Shown piece by piece: positions 1 through 5,988 of a stretch of 7,151 nucleotides of DNA. A program made the position numbers and the translations under genes. The DNA comes from Candidatus Neomicrothrix sp. UBA7388. Lineage in GTDB: Bacteria > Actinomycetota > Acidimicrobiia > Acidimicrobiales > Poriferisodalaceae. Below the pieces are notes generated by a model. It ran no database searches. It saw only the letters and a program-made list of their open reading frames with translations, and was not told the origin of the DNA. Positions within the stretch are counted from its first letter, which is position 1, and each line of letters starts with the position of its first letter. Location: NCBI GenBank assembly GCA_002470695.1, contig DKNM01000138.1, positions 1-7,151 of the forward strand, read 5' to 3'.

Positions 1-223
1 TGGCCGGAGCTTTCTTCTTGGCCGTTTCCGGCTCGGGCGGCTGCTCGTCTCGGATTAGACCTTCGCGTTCAGCTTTCCTTCGAACTCTGTCAGCTTGGGC
101 TACTTGAACACTTGAGGAATGGCTCTTGACACCTATCCCCAATCCCTCGCAGAGCGCGAGAGTTTCATCGTTGGTAAGACCCAACTCTCTTGCAAGTTCA
201 TATACCCGTGGATTCTTGGGCAA
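1..223 (-). CDS. infB: Translation initiation factor IF-2, N-terminal fragment (runs off left edge)
   Basis: Only the first 74 codons are in the window; the GTPase domains lie beyond the left edge. The reading frame starts at TTG (223-221) with PKNPRVYELARELGL, continues through GIGVKSHSSSVQVAQADRVR, and enters a Pro/Glu/Lys/Ala-rich linker. This is the IF2_N helical module followed by the variable linker seen in bacterial IF-2. IF-2 is the GTPase that brings formyl-Met-tRNA to the 30S subunit and promotes subunit joining. The start is well constrained: an in-frame TAA lies four codons upstream, no ATG or GTG lies between it and the TTG, and AAGGA (234-230) sits 6 nt before the TTG. It follows nusA, the classic rimP-nusA-infB order. 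Identity is confident even from the fragment. Confidence 0.94.
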   Translation of the reverse strand, partial: MPKNPRVYELARELGLTNDETLALCEGLGIGVKSHSSSVQVAQADRVRRKAEREGLIRDEQPPEPETAKKKAPA

Positions 224-229
224 ACGTGT

Positions 230-234
230 TCCTT
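230..234 (-). promoter_or_regulatory. Shine-Dalgarno site that fixes the infB TTG start
   Basis: AAGGA on the minus strand lies 6 nt before the TTG at 223-221. With the in-frame TAA just upstream, it leaves the TTG as the only plausible initiation codon for the IF-2 N-terminal module. Confidence 0.75.
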
Positions 235-305
235 AAGTGTGATTTCAGTCGTTGAGCGCCGACCGGTTCCTTACGTTCTACATCTTCGCAGACATAAACG
301 GGGTT

Positions 306-347
306 CCGGTAGTTAAGTCGCTGTGGACCGAACAGCAACGCTACCGG
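306..347 (-). other. Long imperfect RNA hairpin in the nusA-infB spacer
   Basis: Read on the minus strand, CCGGTAG (347-341) pairs with CTACCGG (312-306). Inside it, GTTGCTGT (339-332) pairs with ACAGCGAC (324-317), with one G-U wobble, around a 7-nt loop TCGGTCC. An asymmetric internal loop (C opposite TTAA) joins the two stems, giving 15 pairs in 42 nt. It begins 20 nt after the nusA stop. No U-tract follows, so it does not look like an intrinsic terminator. The pairing is seen directly; a role in RNA processing or stability, or in setting IF-2 expression, is inference. No known RNA family is recognised. Confidence 0.55.
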
Positions 348-366
348 TTATATCGGCCGCTGGTGG

Positions 367-1650
367 TCAGTTAATGGCCTCTTCTTCACCTACTTCTTCA
401 GTTTTCTCATCGTGATCAGTTGATTCCGGCTCCAAGTTGTCAACATTTTCGCTATCTGGCGCGTCTTCCTCGTCATCTTCGGTAGACCCTGCGTCCTCGA
501 TGGGCGACGTCTCAATTGATGGATCCTCACTATTAGCTTCTGCCTCTTCCGCAGCAGTAGCCCAATCGTCCGCAGACATAGCTTCACTCCCGTCCGCCGG
601 AACCCAGGTTTGTTCACCCGTCTCTGGATCAGTGACCCATTCACCTTCTGCCCAATCTCCATCTGCGTAGGCGTTTTCTTCGTCAAGGATTTGGGTTTCG
701 CTTTTGATGTCAATCCGCCAACCGGTCAACCGAGCCGCTAGGCGAGCATTTTGGCCCTCCCGCCCTATGGCTAAAGAGAGTTGGTGGTCAGGAACGACAA
801 CTTCGGCTACACCTTCGACCTCGTGGAAACGAACCTCTTTAACCTTGGCCGGCGATAGAGCTTTCGCTACAAAATCGTGCTGATCATCAGAGAATGGGAC
901 TATGTCGATTTTCTCTCCGCGAAGCTCGTTAACTACCTGGCGAACGCGCGCCCCTCGAGCGCCAACACAAGCTCCAACCGGGTCAATATTCGTATCGTTC
1001 GACCAGACGGCAATTTTGGTGCGATGGCCTGGCTCACGAGCACATGCCTTCATTTCAACTATTCCATCGCTTATTTCAGGCACTTCGAGCTTGAATAATT
1101 CTCGAATGAGTCCCGGATGAGTTCGAGAAACGACAATTTGTGGTCCCTTGGCAGTCTTTCGGACTTCAACGATGTAAGCCTTAAGACGACTATTGGGTTC
1201 AGGCCTTTCGTAAGGAACCTGCTCCGATTGCGGAAGCAACGCTTCTACTCGACCTAAATCAAGCAGTGTGTAGCGAGAGTCTGTCTGTTGAATGATGCCA
1301 GTGACTATGTCACCCTCCCGACCCGCATATTCGTCGTATTTCATATCCCGTTCCACTTCGCGTATGCGTTGTGTTAGGACTTGCCGTGCTGTTTGGGCAG
1401 CAATTCGACCAAAATTCTCAGGCGTGTCATCCCATTCCTGAACGACGTTTCCTTCTTCATCGATCTCTTGAGCGATGACGGAAATATTGAACATTTCGTC
1501 GATCACAACGTATGCATCATCCGCTGCTTCGGGCATTCGCTTGTATGCCGACTCCAAACCGTTCGCAACAGCTTCGAGTAGCAGTTCGGTAGTCATACCT
1601 TTTTCTGCTGCGAGAGCCTGCAGCGCTTCCATCATGTCCGGGGTAGTCAT
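367..1650 (-). CDS. nusA: Transcription termination/antitermination factor NusA
   Basis: A 427-residue cytoplasmic RNA polymerase-binding factor that modulates pausing, intrinsic termination and antitermination. Domains in order: the N-terminal polymerase-binding domain (about 3-105), an S1 RNA-binding domain (about 110-178, [20 protein letters not shown]), KH1 (about 205-275, with [11 protein letters not shown] at 226-236) and KH2 (about 280-345, with [18 protein letters not shown] at 294-311). The acidic repeats of E. coli NusA are absent. In their place are a Trp-rich segment (332-354) and a tail (355-427) with about 30 Asp/Glu and a single Lys. The ATG overlaps the rimP stop as ATGA, and GGGAGG (1665-1660) lies 9 nt upstream, so the start is secure and translational coupling is likely. 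infB follows after 143 nt. Confidence 0.98.
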   Translation of the reverse strand: MTTPDMMEALQALAAEKGMTTELLLEAVANGLESAYKRMPEAADDAYVVIDEMFNISVIAQEIDEEGNVVQEWDDTPENFGRIAAQTARQVLTQRIREVERDMKYDEYAGREGDIVTGIIQQTDSRYTLLDLGRVEALLPQSEQVPYERPEPNSRLKAYIVEVRKTAKGPQIVVSRTHPGLIRELFKLEVPEISDGIVEMKACAREPGHRTKIAVWSNDTNIDPVGACVGARGARVRQVVNELRGEKIDIVPFSDDQHDFVAKALSPAKVKEVRFHEVEGVAEVVVPDHQLSLAIGREGQNARLAARLTGWRIDIKSETQILDEENAYADGDWAEGEWVTDPETGEQTWVPADGSEAMSADDWATAAEEAEANSEDPSIETSPIEDAGSTEDDEEDAPDSENVDNLEPESTDHDEKTEEVGEEEAIN

Positions 1651-2180
1651 AATTGACTTCCTCCCTTGGTTCTTTGGTTAGATCGATTACTTTCAGCCGA
1701 TTTTCCAGGTTTCGGGGCTGGCCCCCATTCGAAAACTGTGCGTGCTTTTTCCACTTGTCCAAGCGGAAGGCTGATGACGCCCGCTTCAGAGTCCTGCACG
1801 GAGATAATTCCTTTTTCGACGGATAGCAGAGTGCCCACTACACGTCGGCGACCATCGGGCTCGGGAGTTGTTCGAACATTAATAAGCTCGCCCACTGCAC
1901 CATGAAAATGGCGCTCGGACCGCAATTTGCGCTCAACGCCTGGAGTCGATAATTCCAGGGTGTATCGCCCAGGAATGGGGTCGTGCTCGTCCAATAATCC
2001 CGACACGGCCCGACTCAATTCCGACAAATCATCGACACCCAGCCCGTTATTGTTTTCAACCAATATCGCTAGCGTGCCGCCATTTTGTTGCACGTCATAG
2101 AGTTGATGTCCGCGAGCCTCAACGACAGGCTCTACCAACGCGAAAATAGGCTTCAGGTGCTGTTCAGAGTTAGCAGTCAC
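1647..2180 (-). CDS. rimP: Ribosome maturation factor RimP
   Basis: A cytoplasmic factor that binds the immature 30S subunit and assists its assembly. The 177-residue product has the two-domain RimP layout. The N-terminal alpha/beta domain (about 5-88) ends in the family hallmark YTLELSTPGVERKL (73-86, matching the usual Y-x-LEVSSPGLDRPL). The Sm-like beta domain covers about 90-152 (GELINVRT, RRVVGTLLSV, ISLPLGQVEKARTVF). A short basic Ser/Asn/Lys tail (153-177) follows. Two adjacent GTG codons (2183 and 2180) could start it. GGAGG (2189-2185) leaves only 1 nt before the first and 4 nt before the second, so I prefer 2180. An in-frame TAA at 2207-2205 excludes longer forms. The TGA stop overlaps the nusA ATG by 4 nt. 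It is the first gene after the terminator. Confidence 0.95.
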   Translation of the reverse strand: MTANSEQHLKPIFALVEPVVEARGHQLYDVQQNGGTLAILVENNNGLGVDDLSELSRAVSGLLDEHDPIPGRYTLELSTPGVERKLRSERHFHGAVGELINVRTTPEPDGRRRVVGTLLSVEKGIISVQDSEAGVISLPLGQVEKARTVFEWGPAPKPGKSAESNRSNQRTKGGSQL

Positions 2181-2184
2181 CACG

Positions 2185-2189
2185 CCTCC
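2185..2189 (-). promoter_or_regulatory. Shine-Dalgarno site of rimP, choosing between tandem GTG starts
   Basis: GGAGG on the minus strand is followed by C, then GTG GTG. Only the second GTG (2180-2178) has a usable, though short, spacing of 4 nt. Confidence 0.7.
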
Positions 2190-2220
2190 ACTTTCGCCTG
2201 AGATTTAGATGTTTCGGGCC

Positions 2221-2251
2221 AATAAAAAGGACGTGGGCATCGCCCACGTCC
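2221..2251 (-). terminator. Rho-independent terminator after ispG
   Basis: On the minus strand, GGACGTGGGC (2251-2242), a 3-nt loop GAT, and GCCCACGTCC (2238-2229) form a perfect 10-bp GC-rich stem, followed directly by TTTTTATT (2228-2221). The U-tract is on the minus-strand side, so it ends transcripts coming from cdsA-dxr-rseP-ispG. It lies 82 nt past the ispG stop and 40 nt before the rimP start codon, separating the two operons or attenuating read-through between them. Confidence 0.92.
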
Positions 2252-2332
2252 AGCAAAAAGCTGACCTGTTGGGTAAAGGGTATCAGACCCGAATCACTTC
2301 CCAACTTCGCGAATGTAGGGCGCTCCGAGCGG

Positions 2333-3529
2333 TTAACGTTTCCTAATAAGTTCGACAAGGGCTTCTGACTTATTAGCGTCCTCACCTTGAAGTTCTAGGA
2401 GCTCCGCTCTGTCAGCTTCAGCTTCCGCAGCGGCTGATTTATCAGCAGATTTGAGCGCGCCATCCACCCCTTCCTCGACAATTTTTTCTGCCCACTCCAC
2501 TAAGGCATCAACCATTTCGTCTTCGGGAACCACCTTCACTACCTCACCGCGAACAAACAAATGACCTCGCTTTTTGCCCGCAGCAATTCCTAGGTCAGCG
2601 CCCTTAGCCTCTCCAGGACCATTGACTACACATCCCATGACAGCAACTTGAATCGGTAACTCACGATCCCCGAGCGCTTCTTGAGCTGCGGCTGCCACCG
2701 ATATGACGTCAACTTCCGCTCTACCGCATGAAGGACACGCTATGAGGTCTAGGCCACTGCGTTCACGCAACCCGAGCGACTCGAGAAGCTGGCGACCAGC
2801 TCGAGCTTCTTCAATCGGATCTGCTGTGAGGCTGTAGCGAATCGTGTCGCCGATTCCTTCATTAAGCAACGTTGCAATTCCAGCGGTCGCTTTTACTAAG
2901 CCTCCAGGAGGTGGGCCAGCTTCAGTTACCCCGAGATGAAGCGGAAAATCAACGGAGTCAGACAGAAGGCGATATGAGTCCACCATGAGCTTCACGTCGC
3001 TCGCTTTGACAGAAATCTTCACATTGTCAAAACCAACCTGCTCAAAATATCCCAGTTCCCGCTTGGCGGACTCAACGAGAGCTACAGCGCTTATCCCATA
3101 CTTTTCCTCAATCTGAGGATCTAAGGAACCAGCGTTCACGCCAATTCGGATTGGCACGGCTCTGTCGCGAGCCTCGGTAGCAACTGTTTTGATGTGCTCA
3201 GCTTTGCGAATATTTCCAGGGTTCAGGCGGAGACAAGCCACACCGGCATCTAGAGCCGCCAATGCCAATCGGTATTGAAAATGAATATCAGCAACGAGAG
3301 GTACCGGTGATCGCGGAACTATGCGAGCTAAACCCTCAGCGGCATCAAAGTCATTGCAGGTACACCGAACAATCTCAGCGCCGGCGGTTGCAAGGGAATA
3401 AATCTGTTCAAGAGTTGCATCTACATCCGCTGTTTTAGTTGTGGTCATTGACTGCACAGTGATCGGGGACCCAGCCCCTACCTGGACTCCGCCAACATCG
3501 ACACTGCGGGTAATTCGACGCTCAAACAT
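2333..3529 (-). CDS. ispG: 4-hydroxy-3-methylbut-2-en-1-yl diphosphate synthase (IspG/GcpE)
   Basis: A cytoplasmic 4Fe-4S enzyme of the MEP isoprenoid pathway that reductively converts methylerythritol cyclodiphosphate to HMBPP. The 398-residue product has an N-terminal TIM-barrel domain (ITVQSMTTTKTADVDAT near 23-39; VADIHFQYRLAL 79-90; LRLNPGNI 100-107; GVTEAG 200-205) and a C-terminal cluster domain. The cluster ligands are visible as C265 and C268 (CPSCGR) and C300 plus E307 (GCVVNGPGEAKGAD), the positions expected from E. coli IspG. Residues about 355-398 form an extra Ala/Glu/Lys-rich tail beyond the usual end. The ATG at 3529 fits the family N-terminus, but the region before it (AACTATAAGAG) has no well-spaced Shine-Dalgarno site. 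It lies 50 nt after rseP and is last in its operon, before the terminator. Dxr of the same pathway is encoded two genes upstream. Confidence 0.98.
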   Translation of the reverse strand: MFERRITRSVDVGGVQVGAGSPITVQSMTTTKTADVDATLEQIYSLATAGAEIVRCTCNDFDAAEGLARIVPRSPVPLVADIHFQYRLALAALDAGVACLRLNPGNIRKAEHIKTVATEARDRAVPIRIGVNAGSLDPQIEEKYGISAVALVESAKRELGYFEQVGFDNVKISVKASDVKLMVDSYRLLSDSVDFPLHLGVTEAGPPPGGLVKATAGIATLLNEGIGDTIRYSLTADPIEEARAGRQLLESLGLRERSGLDLIACPSCGRAEVDVISVAAAAQEALGDRELPIQVAVMGCVVNGPGEAKGADLGIAAGKKRGHLFVRGEVVKVVPEDEMVDALVEWAEKIVEEGVDGALKSADKSAAAEAEADRAELLELQGEDANKSEALVELIRKR

Positions 3530-3579
3530 CTCTTATAGTTTGTCAGCTAGATACGCGAAACCCTGCTGATCGGGTCGAC

Positions 3580-4812
3580 TTAAAAACCTAGAGGATTTGC
3601 AATATCTAAATACACAGCCCCTAAACCGAAGAACGCAAGAAACGCAACAACTGCGTAGGTGATAGGCATTAAGCGGGCTGTATCAATCATGTACCTCTGA
3701 CCGCTTCTACCCTCGCGTAACCGTTCATAAGTGGCTATAGCTATGTGCCCTCCGTCTAACGGCAGCAAAGGCAGCAAATTGAAGATGCCTACGAAAACAT
3801 TGAACGCTACGAATAATTGCAATCGTTCCGAACCGTTCAAACGGTCACTTGCCCCTATTTGCACTGCCCCGACGACCGAAACAGGTCTTGTCTCAAGGTT
3901 CTCGTTGGCGCTTGGATCGTTGGGAGGCGAGAAGATTCGGTCTGCTACATCTCCAAGATTCGCAAATATCGACCAAATTCCCTTGAAGGATTGGCCCACC
4001 ATGATCACAAACTCCGAAATGGTTTTTTGAATGGCCGTGGGGGCGTTATAAGAGACGTTCGTCACCGCTCTTTGACCTCCAACACCCAAGATCCCGTATC
4101 CGTCTTCATCGACACCGAGTTTGGTTTCACGAAAGAGTGTTTGCCCGTCGCGCAGGACTTCTAAACGAACAAACGAACCGGGCTGGTTGCGCACCGCATC
4201 AACCAGATCGCTCCACGCTGGAGTTGGCTGGCTTCCTACAGCAAGGATTTGATCCCCCGCTTTAAGACCCGCAGATGCCGCAGCGCTCAGTTCACCATCA
4301 GCACTTTGCTCCACGACCGTCGAAATCTCCCAAGAATCGCCTTGTGTAACCGGCTCTCCAACAAACAAGAACAAGGCCAACAACCCGAGTAGCGCCATAA
4401 TAAAGTGCATTAAAGAGCCGGCAGACGCCACTAACAGCCGCTTTGGGTAAGTCTGACGCCTATAAGTTCGGGGCTCGTCGTTCTCCTCAACTTCGTCGAG
4501 GTTGGTCATGCCGACTACTTTGACGTAAGCGCCCGCAAGTATTGGCTTAACTCCGAACTCGGTTTCACCTCGCCGAAAGCTAAATAACCTTGGACCAAAG
4601 CCAAGATAAAATTCTGTTGCCTTCATTCCAGTTATCCGAGCCGTGAGATAATGCCCCAACTCATGCATAAAGATAACGAGAGCAATGACTAGCGTGACCA
4701 AAAGCATCGCCTTTGATACGTAGCCCAAAAGAAGCAGTGAGCCCACCACCAGTAAAACGCCCAGAGTCCTACTTTGAATGCGACCATCATCCGATTCGAA
4801 GGCGCTAGGCAC
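3580..4812 (-). CDS. rseP: Site-2 intramembrane zinc metalloprotease (RseP/MRE family, M50)
   Basis: A polytopic membrane protease that cleaves substrates within the bilayer. Family members act in regulated intramembrane proteolysis of anti-sigma factors and in clearing signal-peptide remnants. The 410-residue product shows the zinc motif HELGH (50-54) in an N-terminal membrane helix, then FYLGFGP (68-74), a second hydrophobic segment (about 130-151), one PDZ domain (about 163-235, with GLKAGDQIL at 182-190), and the third-ligand motif NLLPLLPLDGG (345-355, Asp353). A last membrane helix lies at about 384-401. All catalytic residues are present. The GTG start shares one base with the dxr stop (TAGTG), and AGGAG (4823-4819) lies 6 nt upstream inside the end of dxr, implying coupling. 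A single PDZ domain distinguishes it from E. coli RseP, which has two. The substrate cannot be told from this window. Confidence 0.97.
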   Translation of the reverse strand: MPSAFESDDGRIQSRTLGVLLVVGSLLLLGYVSKAMLLVTLVIALVIFMHELGHYLTARITGMKATEFYLGFGPRLFSFRRGETEFGVKPILAGAYVKVVGMTNLDEVEENDEPRTYRRQTYPKRLLVASAGSLMHFIMALLGLLALFLFVGEPVTQGDSWEISTVVEQSADGELSAAASAGLKAGDQILAVGSQPTPAWSDLVDAVRNQPGSFVRLEVLRDGQTLFRETKLGVDEDGYGILGVGGQRAVTNVSYNAPTAIQKTISEFVIMVGQSFKGIWSIFANLGDVADRIFSPPNDPSANENLETRPVSVVGAVQIGASDRLNGSERLQLFVAFNVFVGIFNLLPLLPLDGGHIAIATYERLREGRSGQRYMIDTARLMPITYAVVAFLAFFGLGAVYLDIANPLGF

Positions 4813-5975
4813 TAAGTACTCCTAGTTGAAAGGTACGACGCAACACATTCACGTCCTCGTCGATCAGCACGTATCACTGCTTCCACCGAATCTGCGGCCT
4901 GCGCGTCATGCTTTTCGAGCGCATCTTCGATTGAATACGAGATTTCCGACCAAGAAATGCTGCCTTGCAAGAAGAAGTCTACAGCCGCCTCATTCGCACC
5001 GTTCATCCATGCAGGCGCAGTCCCCCCAATTTCCCCAGCCCTGTAGGCGAGGTTCAGACATCTGAAAGTAGAACGATCGGGACTTTCGAAGTGGAGCGCT
5101 CGAGTTTGACCCCAATCAATTGCGCCAAACGGAGTGCTGATCCTCTCGGGGAACGCCAGAGCGTAGGCAATCGGCAGTCTCATATCTGGCTCGGAAAGCT
5201 GCGCTATCGTCGTGCCATCAGTGAAGGTAGCCATGGAGTGAACTATCGATTCAGGGTGAACTACCACCTCAATATCTTCGTAAGCCACCCCAAAAAGTTC
5301 ATGGGCTTCTATGACCTCAAGGCCCTTGTTCATAAGGGTTGAAGAGTCAACGGTAATTTTAGGACCCATAGACCAAGTGGGATGAGCAAGCGCTTCGTCT
5401 ACCGTAACTGCACTCAGCTCATCTGCTTTGAGTCCCCTAAATGGGCCGCCACTTGCGGTCAAAACTAATTTCGCAAGGTGACGGTAAGTCTCGTTGCTAG
5501 AGCTTCCTCTAAGGCACTGGTGGATGGCGCAGTGTTCGCTATCCACGGGAATCAGTTCAGCTCCATCAACCGAGCGAAGGGGACGCACCAGCGGGCCAGC
5601 TGCTATCAGACTTTCTTTATTTGCCAGCGCTAAACGTTTACCTGCGCTCAAAGCGGACAACGTCACTCCAAGGCCCGCGAAACCGACCACACCATTAACG
5701 ACTACGTCGCCAACTGTTGAGAGTTCTTCAAACGCTTTCTCGCCGGCCAACACCTTGGTGCCTGGGGGGACCTGCTTTTCAAGCTCCGCAACTAAGTCAA
5801 TGCGCCCTATGGCAACAGCGTCAGGCCGAAACTCCTTAGCTTGCTCAACAAGCAGCTCCACCGATGACCAAGCGGCTAGGCCAACTATTTCGAATCGCTC
5901 TGGCTCGGCCCGCACCACATCCAATGTTTGAGATCCGATCGACCCTGTAGACCCCAATAACGAGACTTTGGTCAC
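4812..5975 (-). CDS. dxr: 1-deoxy-D-xylulose 5-phosphate reductoisomerase
   Basis: The second MEP-pathway enzyme (target of fosmidomycin), converting DXP to methylerythritol 4-phosphate with NADPH and a divalent metal. From the chosen start the product is 387 residues, normal for the family. It has the nucleotide-binding loop GSTGSIGSQT (8-17), VNGVVGFAGL (93-102), ANKESLIAAG (118-127), the metal ligands D145 and E147 in PVDSEHCAIHQ and E220 in MNKGLEVIEAHELFG, the substrate loop TASGGPFRG (173-181) and HPTWSMGPKITVDSS (198-212). The frame also allows TTG at 5990, which would overlap the cdsA stop. I prefer GTG at 5975 because GAGGGG (5988-5983) is spaced 7 nt before it and MTKVSLLGSTG is the usual N-terminus. 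It follows cdsA by 11 nt and overlaps rseP by 1 nt. Confidence 0.98.
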   Translation of the reverse strand: MTKVSLLGSTGSIGSQTLDVVRAEPERFEIVGLAAWSSVELLVEQAKEFRPDAVAIGRIDLVAELEKQVPPGTKVLAGEKAFEELSTVGDVVVNGVVGFAGLGVTLSALSAGKRLALANKESLIAAGPLVRPLRSVDGAELIPVDSEHCAIHQCLRGSSSNETYRHLAKLVLTASGGPFRGLKADELSAVTVDEALAHPTWSMGPKITVDSSTLMNKGLEVIEAHELFGVAYEDIEVVVHPESIVHSMATFTDGTTIAQLSEPDMRLPIAYALAFPERISTPFGAIDWGQTRALHFESPDRSTFRCLNLAYRAGEIGGTAPAWMNGANEAAVDFFLQGSISWSEISYSIEDALEKHDAQAADSVEAVIRADRRGRECVASYLSTRST

Positions 5976-5982
5976 CAAAGCA

Positions 5983-5988
5983 CCCCTC
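5983..5988 (-). promoter_or_regulatory. Shine-Dalgarno site that favours the dxr GTG start
   Basis: GAGGGG on the minus strand overlaps the cdsA TGA stop and lies 7 nt before GTG at 5975-5973. The alternative TTG at 5990 would start at the site itself, so the shorter protein is preferred. Confidence 0.65.

Larger units (their letters stand above)
224..366. other. nusA-infB spacer without a recognisable gene
   Basis: These 143 nt hold the hairpin at 306-347 and the infB ribosome binding site. Many actinobacterial and firmicute operons carry ylxR (about 90 codons) here, but the spacer is too short for it. One minus-strand frame is open from a TTG at 338-336 through 224 and on into infB (about 46 codons, containing PVYVCEDVERKE). 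It has no ribosome binding site and its first third is the hairpin, so I do not call it a gene. Confidence 0.6.
2181..2332 (-). promoter_or_regulatory. ispG-rimP intergenic region; promoter for rimP-nusA-infB not resolved
   Basis: Besides the terminator and the rimP ribosome binding site, this spacer holds a weak promoter-like pair, TTGGGA (2304-2299), 16 nt, TACCCT (2282-2277). That pair lies upstream of the terminator, so a transcript from it would have to read through. Between the terminator and rimP there are under 40 nt, and the best -10-like match is TCTAAA (2209-2204) with no credible -35. No tRNA or riboswitch is recognisable. The promoter assignment is tentative. Confidence 0.25.

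Noticed and set aside
292..309. Short ATG frame (five codons) on the minus strand in the nusA-infB spacer
   Set aside because: It is too short and has no ribosome binding site, so a leader peptide is not supported.
119..316. 65-codon plus-strand open frame over the infB start
   Set aside because: It is the antisense shadow of the IF-2 N-terminal module and the spacer; the minus-strand reading is clearly IF-2.
390..713. 107-codon minus-strand frame inside the nusA tail
   Set aside because: It is an alternative frame of the Glu/Asp-rich NusA tail, which turns into Arg/Lys-rich sequence; it is low-complexity shadowing.
2278..2290. Small inverted repeat GGGT/ACCC upstream of the terminator
   Set aside because: A four-pair stem with a 5-nt loop is too weak and common to call.
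2170..2385. 71-codon minus-strand frame spanning the ispG end, terminator and rimP start
   Set aside because: It reads straight through the terminator hairpin, overlaps two real genes in another frame, and resembles no protein.
3530..3540. TATAAG just before ispG as a -10 element
   Set aside because: It ends 2 nt before the ATG, too close for a normal start site, and there is no -35 at a suitable distance.
3817..4164. 115-codon plus-strand open frame (and an overlapping 99-codon one at 3731-4030)
   Set aside because: Both are antisense to the PDZ and C-terminal part of rseP; neither shows any family signal.
4965..5342. 125-codon plus-strand open frame
   Set aside because: It lies wholly antisense within dxr, with no recognisable protein features or start signal.
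5494..5931. 145-codon plus-strand open frame
   Set aside because: It is antisense to dxr, whose motifs are all intact on the minus strand. Its Ser/Thr/Pro/Ala-rich translation is typical of a shadow frame.
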